From the NCBI GenBank assembly GCA_002339015.1, contig DDJC01000049.1:1-64000 (forward strand): a stretch of DNA of 64,000 bases, given 5' to 3'. This document shows positions 1-8,200 of the stretch, piece by piece (the first letter of the stretch is position 1; every line of letters starts with the position of its first letter). The notes under the pieces are model-generated. The model had not been told where the DNA came from. It ran no database searches and saw nothing but the letters and a program-made list of their open reading frames with translations. The DNA is from Burkholderiales bacterium UBA1834 (GTDB lineage Bacteria; Pseudomonadota; Gammaproteobacteria; Burkholderiales; Burkholderiaceae_C). The position numbers and the translations under genes are program-made.

Positions 1-1175
1 ATGATCGTGCCCTTGTACAGCTTGAGCTTGACCTTGCCGTTGACGGTGGCCTGGCTGGCGTCGATCAGGCCTTGCAGCAGTTCGCGCTCGGGGCTGAACC
101 AGTAACCGTTGTAGACCAGGCGGGCGTAGCGGGGCATCAGGTCGTCCTTGAGGGCCAGCACTTCGCGGTCCAGCGTGATGGACTCGATGGCGCGATGGCC
201 AGCCAACAGGATGGTGCCACCCGGGGTTTCATAGCAGCCGCGGCTCTTCATGCCCACGTAGCGGTTCTCGACCTTGTCCAGGCGGCCGATACCGTGCTTG
301 CCACCGATTTCGTTCAGCTTGGTCAGCACCTGCGCGGGCGACAGCTTCACACCGTCGATGGCGACCACGTCACCCTTGGCATAGGTCAGCTCGACGATCT
401 GGGCCTTGGCGGGCGCCTTCTCGGGCGACACGGTCAGGCGCCACATGCTGGCTTCGGGTTCGAAGTTCGGATCCTCGAGCACGCCGCCTTCGTAGCTGAT
501 GTGCAGCAGGTTGGCGTCCATCGAGTACGGAGCGCCGCCCTTGCGCTTCTTGAAGTCCACAGGGATCTTGTGCGCATCGGCGTAGGCCAGCAGCTTCTCA
601 CGGCTGAGCAGGTCCCACTCGCGCCACGGGGCGATCACCTTCACGCCGGGCATCAGCGCGTAGGCGCCCAGCTCGAAACGGACCTGGTCATTGCCCTTGC
701 CGGTGGCGCCATGGCTGATGGCATCGGCCTTGGACTTCTTGGCGATCTCGACCAGGCGCTTGGCGATCAGCGGGCGGGCGATGGAGGTGCCCAGCAGGTA
801 CTCGCCTTCGTACAGCGCGTTGGCGCGGAACATCGGGAACACGAAGTCGCGCACGAACTCTTCACGCAGGTCTTCGATGTGGATGTTCTCGGGCTTGATA
901 CCCAGCTTGACGGCCTTGGCGCGCGCGGGCTCGATCTCTTCGCCCTGGCCGATGTCGGCGGTGAAGGTGACGACCTCGCAGTTGTACTCGTCCTGCAGCC
1001 ACTTCAGGATGATGGACGTGTCCAGACCGCCGGAGTAGGCCAGGACGACTTTCTTGATCTTCTGGGGCTCGGCAGCGGCAGCCTTCTTCACGGGGGCCGC
1101 GGGCGCAGCGGCGGGCTTGGCGGCGGCCTTGACCGAAGTCTTCGGGGTCTTGGCAAGCTTGGCGGTTTTGGACAT
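1..1175 (-). CDS. argG: Argininosuccinate synthase, 3' end cut by window edge
   Basis: Joins citrulline and aspartate with ATP to form argininosuccinate in cytosolic arginine synthesis. The PP-loop AYSGGLDTS lies at about residues 46-54. It is followed by ILKWLQDEYNCEVVTFTADIGQGEE and family blocks such as SHGATGKGNDQVRFE (about 150-165) and YSMDANLLHISYEGG. These match the type with the KVVLAYSGG start, not the longer E. coli type. About 391 codons are present; the reading frame is still open at base 1, so the last C-terminal residues are missing. The ATG at 1173-1175 gives an unusual Lys/Ala/Pro-rich extension of about 37 residues before the PP-loop strand. Identity is very secure; the exact start is less so. 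Confidence 0.95.
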   Translation of the reverse strand, partial: MSKTAKLAKTPKTSVKAAAKPAAAPAAPVKKAAAAEPQKIKKVVLAYSGGLDTSIILKWLQDEYNCEVVTFTADIGQGEEIEPARAKAVKLGIKPENIHIEDLREEFVRDFVFPMFRANALYEGEYLLGTSIARPLIAKRLVEIAKKSKADAISHGATGKGNDQVRFELGAYALMPGVKVIAPWREWDLLSREKLLAYADAHKIPVDFKKRKGGAPYSMDANLLHISYEGGVLEDPNFEPEASMWRLTVSPEKAPAKAQIVELTYAKGDVVAIDGVKLSPAQVLTKLNEIGGKHGIGRLDKVENRYVGMKSRGCYETPGGTILLAGHRAIESITLDREVLALKDDLMPRYARLVYNGYWFSPERELLQGLIDASQATVNGKVKLKLYKGTI

Positions 1176-1385
1176 GGTCGTTGAACGTTCAGTCGGACGA
1201 AACCGCCGATTTTAAGGCCCAGGCGCTGAATTTTCGAGCATGGCCTTTCGGCCTCCTTCAACGCCTGCCTCCACGCCTGCTTTCACGCATCTTTACCCGC
1301 CAGACACACGGGGCGTGTCGGCATGCGCTGCAATCGACGCGTTGAAGCATCACGGGCGCCTGAACAGCCCGACTGGAGCAGACAG

Positions 1386-2093
1386 ATGTCTTACCGCCCT
1401 TTTCCGATCGCCCTGCGCGCCACCATCGCTGCGCTGGCAGCCCTGTCCACCGCCTCGGTCTGGGCCGGCCCCGCCGTGGGCAGCTATATGGGCACGCCCT
1501 CGTCCTCGGTGGCCACCGTCAACGCCCGCGTGATCTCCAGCACCCCGGTGGTGGCCCAGGTGGCCGTGCCTACCCAGGCCTGCTACGACGAACTGCAGGC
1601 CACGGCGCCGCGCAGCACTGGTGCCGGCGCCATCATCGGCGCCATCGCGGGGGCGGCCCTGGGCAATGCCGTGGGCAAGGGCGCAGGCAACGCCATTGCC
1701 ACCGGCGTGGGCCTCATGGGCGGCGCGGTGCTGGGCAACCACATCGAGACCGATGGCCGCCCCGGTGGCACGCAAACCGTGCGCCGCTGCAGCCAGCAGA
1801 CCGCCTACCAGAACCAGGTCGTGGCCTACGACGTGGTCTACGAAGTCAACGGCCAGCGCTATGCCACCCAGATGGGCAGCGAGCCTGGGCGCACCATCCC
1901 CGTCCAGTTGACGGTCACGCCCGCCGTGGCGGCCCCCGTGCAGCAGGCCCCCGTGTACGCCCCCGTGACCGTCGCACCCTCGCCAGTGACCGTGGTGGGC
2001 TACCGCCCCGGCGTGGTCATCGACGCCCGGTTTGACGATCGGCGCCATGACGGCTGGCACCGCTCCGGATGGCGGGGTAGGGGTTGGGACTGA
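1386..2093 (+). CDS. Glycine-zipper (2TM/SlyB-like) envelope protein
   Basis: A 235-residue exported protein. The N-terminus is a Sec signal peptide (LRATIAALAALSTASVWA, cut about residue 27). Residues about 78-120 form a glycine-zipper segment with repeated small-residue spacing (GAGAIIGAIAGAALGNAVG, then GVGLMGGAVLGNHIE), as in the 17-kDa surface antigen/SlyB group. A beta-rich part with YDVVYEVNGQRYATQM follows, then a Pro/Val-rich stretch and a basic, Trp/Arg/His-rich tail. The start at 1386 has GGAG 7-11 nt upstream. Such proteins sit in or at the outer membrane and affect envelope integrity; the exact role here is unknown. Confidence 0.82.
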   Translation: MSYRPFPIALRATIAALAALSTASVWAGPAVGSYMGTPSSSVATVNARVISSTPVVAQVAVPTQACYDELQATAPRSTGAGAIIGAIAGAALGNAVGKGAGNAIATGVGLMGGAVLGNHIETDGRPGGTQTVRRCSQQTAYQNQVVAYDVVYEVNGQRYATQMGSEPGRTIPVQLTVTPAVAAPVQQAPVYAPVTVAPSPVTVVGYRPGVVIDARFDDRRHDGWHRSGWRGRGWD

Positions 2094-2123
2094 GGCGGCC
2101 CCCGGCCCGCACATCAGGGCCCG

Positions 2124-2156
2124 CCCTTGAAGCGTGAATAACGCACGCCTCAAGGG
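2124..2156 (+). terminator. Stem-loop, possible terminator of the glycine-zipper gene
   Basis: CCCTTGAAGCGTG (2124-2136) pairs with CACGCCTCAAGGG (2144-2156) with one mismatch around a 7-nt loop. It lies 31 nt after the upstream stop and 60 nt before the giant gene. There is no U-tract, so it may be a weak terminator or a leader structure. Confidence 0.45.
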
Positions 2157-2172
2157 ACTTGTTCCCAGGTCG

Positions 2173-2178
2173 TATAAC
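2173..2178 (+). promoter_or_regulatory. Possible -10 box of the first giant gene
   Basis: TATAAC lies 38 nt before the ATG at 2216 and would give a leader of about 30 nt. No convincing -35 was found, since that position falls in the stem-loop at 2124-2156. Downstream, AAAGGTGG serves as ribosome binding site. Confidence 0.3.
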
Positions 2179-2215
2179 GGGGCACGAAGGGAAAATTGAC
2201 GACAAAGGTGGCCAG

Positions 2216-5200
2216 ATGGTCAGGCCCCTGTCAGGTAGGCCCTTTTTGAAACGCAAGCTCCGACGCCCAGCGCCGCTGCCTCGATACGCTCGGCTCTTCC
2301 TTGAAGAGCTCGAGCCGCGGTTGCTGTTCTCGTCGGATGTGGCGGGCGTGCTGCCCCCGCTGGGGCCGCTGCAGCACGATCCCGTTGCCCCACCTTCTTC
2401 CGCGATCAGTGCCGCCCTGATGACGCCGGCCCCGGTTGGCGCGCCAACCAGCCCTCCTCAGGACGCGACCACCACACAGGCCCGACAGGCCAGGGGCCAG
2501 GAGCTGGCGTTCGTCGACATGAGCGTCGACGGTGCCCAGCAGCTCGTGGAGGGCCTGCGCGCCGAGCAGTCCGCCGGCCGCGCCATTGAGGTCATCCAGA
2601 TCCAGGCGGGCGACGACGGCCTGCGCGTGATCACCGAGACCCTGGCGCGCTACCAGGACGTGCAAGGCGTGCACGTGTTCAGCCATGGCGACGACCAGGG
2701 CTTGACCATCGGCACCGCGAGGCTGGATGCCTCTACCCTGACCGCCCACATGCAGGACATCGCCTCATGGTCGGCCGCCATGGCCGCCGATGGCGATCTG
2801 CTGCTGTACGGCTGCAATCTGGCTGGCAGCAGCGCGGGCCGGGCCTTGGTAAACGACCTGGCCCTGCTGTCGGGCGCGGATGTGGCGGCCAGCACCAACC
2901 TCACGGGCGCGGCGGCACTGGGCGGCGACTGGGTTCTGGAGTACCGGCAGGGTGTCATCGACACCGCGGCGTTTTCTGCCGAGTCATGGCAGCACACGCT
3001 GGCAACCGTCACCTTCCAGGAGGGTGTGAACGGCTATACCGGCACGCAGGACACCTACCTCGAAATGCTGTCCGGCGGCACGAACAACGGCGCCAAGACA
3101 TCCATGGTGGCCGGGCGTGCACTTACGCAGGCAGAGAGCCAAGTCCTCATCCGCTTCGACAACATCATCGGCACCGGGCCAGGCCAGATCCCACCGGGCT
3201 CGGTCATCACCAGCGTGAGCCTGAACCTGTATGCCACCAGCGTCGGAGGCTGGGGCAGCGACTACACACTGGAGATCTACAGGGTGACGACGGGGTGGAC
3301 CGAGTCCTCGACGTGGAACAGCCTGGGCAGTGGCATCGACAGCGAGAAGGTCTCGACAGCCGATGGCTCGGTCACCTCGCGTGGATCGACCAATGCCTAC
3401 AAGGGCTTCACCGACGGCGGCCTGATAGCCACCCTGCAAGCCTGGGCGGACGGCACCGCCGCCAACAACGGCTGGATGATCACCAGCGCCTACAACTCGT
3501 CCAACAACACCTTCAACAGTTCCGAAGCCGCGTCCAACCGTCCCGTGCTCTCGGTCACCTACATCACCCCTACACCACCCGGCCTGGACCTGGACGCCAA
3601 CAACAGCTCTGGCGCCACGGGCAACAACTACACAGGCGGGTTCACCGAAGGCACGCCCGCCCGTGTCGTGGACACCGATGCGACCATCACGGCGGGCAAC
3701 GCCACCAGCATGACCGGCATGACGGTGACCCTCAACAACCGCCCGAACGGCACCGCCGAGGTGCTGGCCGCCACCACCACCGGCACCAACATCACGGCCA
3801 GCTACAACAGCGCCACTGGCGTGCTCACCCTCAGCGGCACCGACACCCTGGCCAACTACCAGCAGGTGCTGCGCAGCATCACCTACAACAACACCTCTGA
3901 CAACCCGGACACGGCGCTGCGCACGCTCACCATCACCGTCACGGACACCTACGGGCAGAGCGCCACAGCCACATCCAGCCTCACGGTCACGGCAGTGAAC
4001 GACGCGCCCACGGTGTCCACCACCGGCAGTTCGCTGGGCTATACCGAGAACGCCGGCGCGGTCGTGGTCGACAGCAGTGTGACGGTCAGCGACGCGGACA
4101 ACGCCAACCTGAGCGGCGCCACCGTGCGCATCACCGGCAACTACGTCAATGGGCAGGATCTGCTGAGCTTCCTGACCCAGAACGGCATCACCGGCGTGTG
4201 GGACGCCAGCACCGGTACGCTCACCCTCACGGGCACCGCCACCGTGGCCCAGTACCAGGCCGCGCTGCGCAGCATCACCTACACCAACGGCAGCGACAAC
4301 CCTTCCACCGCGGCGCGCACCGTCAGCTTCACCGTGACGGATGGCTCGCTCGCCAGCACGGCGGCCACACGCAGCATCGCCGTCACCGCGGTGAACGACG
4401 CCCCGGTCGTCACGACCACTGGCGGCAGCAGCACCTACACCGAGAACGGCAGCGCGGTGGTGGTGGACAGCGGCCTGACGGTGAGCGACGTGGACAGCAC
4501 CCACCTCAATGGCGCCACCGTCCGCATCACCGGCAACTACAGCAGCGGGCAGGACCTGCTGACCTTCACCAACCAGAACGGCATCAGCGGCAGTTGGAAC
4601 GCCAGCACCGGCACACTCACGTTGAGCGGCACGGCCACTGTGGCGCAGTACCAGGCCGCGCTGCGCAGCATCACCTACATCAACGGCAGCGAGAACCCTT
4701 CCACCGCCTCACGCACCGTCAGCTTCACGGTGACCGACAGCAGCAGCGCCACCAGCAACACCGCCACCCGCACCATGGGCGTCACTGCTGTCAACGACGC
4801 GCCGGTGATCACCAGCAATGGCGGTGGCTCTTCCGCCAGCATCGGCATCAGCGAAAACAGCACTGCTGTCACCACCGTCACGGCCACGGATGTGGACAGC
4901 GGCAACCTGGCCTACAGCATCGTGGGTGGCGCGGATGCGGCACGTTTCACCATCGACAGTGCCACTGGCGTATTGCGCTTTGTCTCCGCGCCAGACTTCG
5001 AAGCCCCCACGGACGCCGGCGGCAACAATGTCTACGACGTGATCGTGCAGGTCAGCGATGGGGCGCTCACCGACACGCAGGCCCTGGCCGTGACCGTCAC
5101 CGACGTCAACGAGTTCAGCGTGGGCCCCGTGAGCGACGCCAACGGCGCGACCAACAGCGTGGCCGAGAACGCGGCCAATGGCACCACCGTGGGCATCACG

Positions 5201-8200
5201 GCGCAGGCCACGGATGCCGATGGCAGCACCAATGCCGTCACGTTCACGCTCAGCGACAACGCAGGCGGGCGCTTCACCATCAACGCCAGCACCGGCGTGG
5301 TCACCGTGGCCAACGGCACGCTGCTGAACTATGAAGCGGCCACCTCGCACAGCATCACGGTGGTGGCCACCAGCAGTGATGGCTCCACCAGCAGCCAGAG
5401 CTTCACCGTCAACCTGACCGATGTCAACGAGTTCGCGGTAGGCGTCGTGAGCGATGTCAACGCGGCCACCAACACCGTGGCCGAGAACGCCACCCACGGC
5501 AGCACCGTAGGCATCACAGCCCGCGCCGCCGATGCCGACGGCAGCAACAACACCATCACCTACACGCTGAGCAACAACGCCGGTGGGCGCTTCGCGATTG
5601 ATGCCAGCACCGGCGTGGTCACCGTGGCCAACGGCAGCCTGCTGGATTTCGAGACCGCCGCCTCGCACAGCATCACCGTACTGGCGACCAGCAGCGACGG
5701 TTCCAGCAGCAGCCAGAGCTTCACGGTCAACGTGACGGATGTCAACGAGTTCCCGGTCGGCACCGTGACAGACACCAACGCCTCCGCCAACCAGGTGGCC
5801 GAGAACGCGGCCAACGGCACCACGGTGGGCATCACGGCCCGCGCCGTCGATGCCGATGGCAGCAACAACACGGTCACCTACGCCCTGAGCGACAACGCCG
5901 GCGGGCGCTTCACGGTCAACACGACGACCGGCGTGGTCACCGTCGCCAACGGCACGCTGCTGAACTATGAGGCTGCCACCTCGCACACCATCACCGTGGT
6001 GGCCACCAGCAGCGACGGCTCCACCAGCAACCAGAGCTTCGTCATCAACATCACCGATGTGGACGAGTTCAACGTAGGACCGGTGACAGACACCAACGCC
6101 GCCCCCAACACCGTTGCAGAGAACGCCGCCCATGGCAGCACCGTGGGCATCACCGCCCAGGCCTCTGACGCCGACGGGAGCAACAACACCATCACCTACA
6201 CGCTGAGCGACAACGCCGGCGGGCGCTTCAGCATCAACGCCACCACCGGCGTCGTCACCGTGGCCAATGGCATGCTGCTGGATTACGAGAGCGCCACCTC
6301 GCACGACATCACCGTGGTCGCCACCAGCAGCGACGGCTCCACCAGCAGCCAGAGCTTCACCATCGCCGTCACGGACGTGAACGAGCATGCCGTGGGCGCC
6401 GTCACCGATGTGGACGCCTCGCCCGATGATGTCACCGAGAACGCCTCCAATGGCGATGAAGTGGGCATCACCGCGCGGGCCATTGACGCCGACGGCACCC
6501 ACAACACCGTCACCTACACGCTCAGCGACAACGCGGGCGGGCGCTTCACCGTCGATGCCACCACGGGCGTCGTCACCGTGCTGGACGCCTCCCTGCTGGA
6601 TTTCGAGACCACCACCTCGCACAGCATCACCGTTCTGGCCACCAGCAGTGATGGCTCCACCAGCAGCCAGGTCTTTACCATCGCCATCACCGATGGCAGC
6701 GAAGCGGGCGTGGGCCCGTTGTCCGATGTGGAGGCTGGCCCCAACGCCGTGATGGAGAACGCCGCCAACGGCACCACGGTGGGCATCACCGCCTCGGCGA
6801 TCGACCCGGACGTGATCGACACCGTGAGCTACAGCCTGTCCAACAACGCGGGCGGGCGCTTCACCATCGATGCGACCACCGGTGTGGTCACCGTGGCCAA
6901 TGGCAGCCTGCTCGACCGCGAAGCCGCCGCCAGCCACAACATCACCGTGGTGGCCACCAGCACCGATGGCAGCAGCACCTCGCGCACCTTCACCATCAAC
7001 CTGATCGACCAGAACGAGTTCGCCGTAGGCCCGGTCACCGACATCACCGCCACCGCGAACCAGGTGGCCGAGGACGCGAGCGACGGCACGCTGGTGGGCA
7101 TCACGGCGCACGCCACCGATGCGGATGCCACCAACAACGCCGTCACCTACACACTGAGCGACAGCGCTGGCGGGCGCTTCACGATCAACACGACGACGGG
7201 CGTGGTCACCGTGGCCGACAACGCCCTGCTGGACCATGAATCGGCCAGTTCGCACAGCATCACCGTGCTGGCCACCAGCAGCGACGGCTCCACCAGCAGC
7301 CAGAGCTTCACGATCAACCTGATCGACGTCAACGAGTACGACGTGGGCGCCGTCTCAGACATCGATGCCGCCTCCGACCTGGTGACCGAGAACGCTGCCA
7401 ACGGCAGCACCGTGGGCATCACCGCCCGGGCCGTGGATGCCGACGGCACGAACAACACCGTCACCTATACGCTCAGCGACGATGCGGGCGGCCGCTTCAC
7501 CATCGATGCCACCACCGGCGTGGTCACCGTGCTGGATGGCAGCAAGCTCGACTTCGAGGCCACCACTTCGCACGACATCACCGTGGTCGCCACCAGCAGC
7601 GACGGCTCCACCAGCACCCAGACCTTCACCATCGACATCAGCGATGTCAGCGAGTTCGCCGTCGGCGCCGTGACCGACACCGATGCCACGGCCAACCTGG
7701 TGGCCGAGAACGCCGCCAACGGCACCACCGTGGGCATCACCGCCCATGCGATCGATCTGGATGGCAGTCACAACACCGTCACCTACGCGCTGAGCGACAA
7801 CGCCGGCGGCCGCTTCACCATCGATGCCACCACGGGTGTGGTCACCGTGGCCAACGGCAGCTTGCTGGATGTCGAATCCGCCACCTCGCACAGCATCACC
7901 GTGCTGGCCACCAGCAGCGATGGCACCACCAGCAGCCAGAGCTTCACCATCAACCTCACCGACGTCAACGAGCATGCCGTGGGCGCGGTGAACGACATCA
8001 ACGCCGCCGCGAACCAGGTGGCCGAGAACGCCGCCAACGGCAGCACCTTGGGCATCACCGCCCGGGCCGTGGATGCGGACGGCACCCACAACACCGTCAC
8101 CTACAGCCTGTACGACGATGCGGGCGGGCGCTTCACCATCGATGCCACCACTGGCGTGGTCACGGTGGCCAACGGCAGCCTGCTGGATGTCGAGGCCGCC

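Noticed and set aside
72..1184. A long plus-strand open frame opposite argG
   Set aside because: The minus strand encodes an unmistakable argininosuccinate synthase; the plus-strand product is Gly/Leu/Arg/His-rich shadow sequence.
2159..2215. Earlier TTG start for the first giant gene
   Set aside because: No ribosome binding site in front and it overlaps the stem-loop and -10 region; ATG 2216 has AAAGGTGG upstream.
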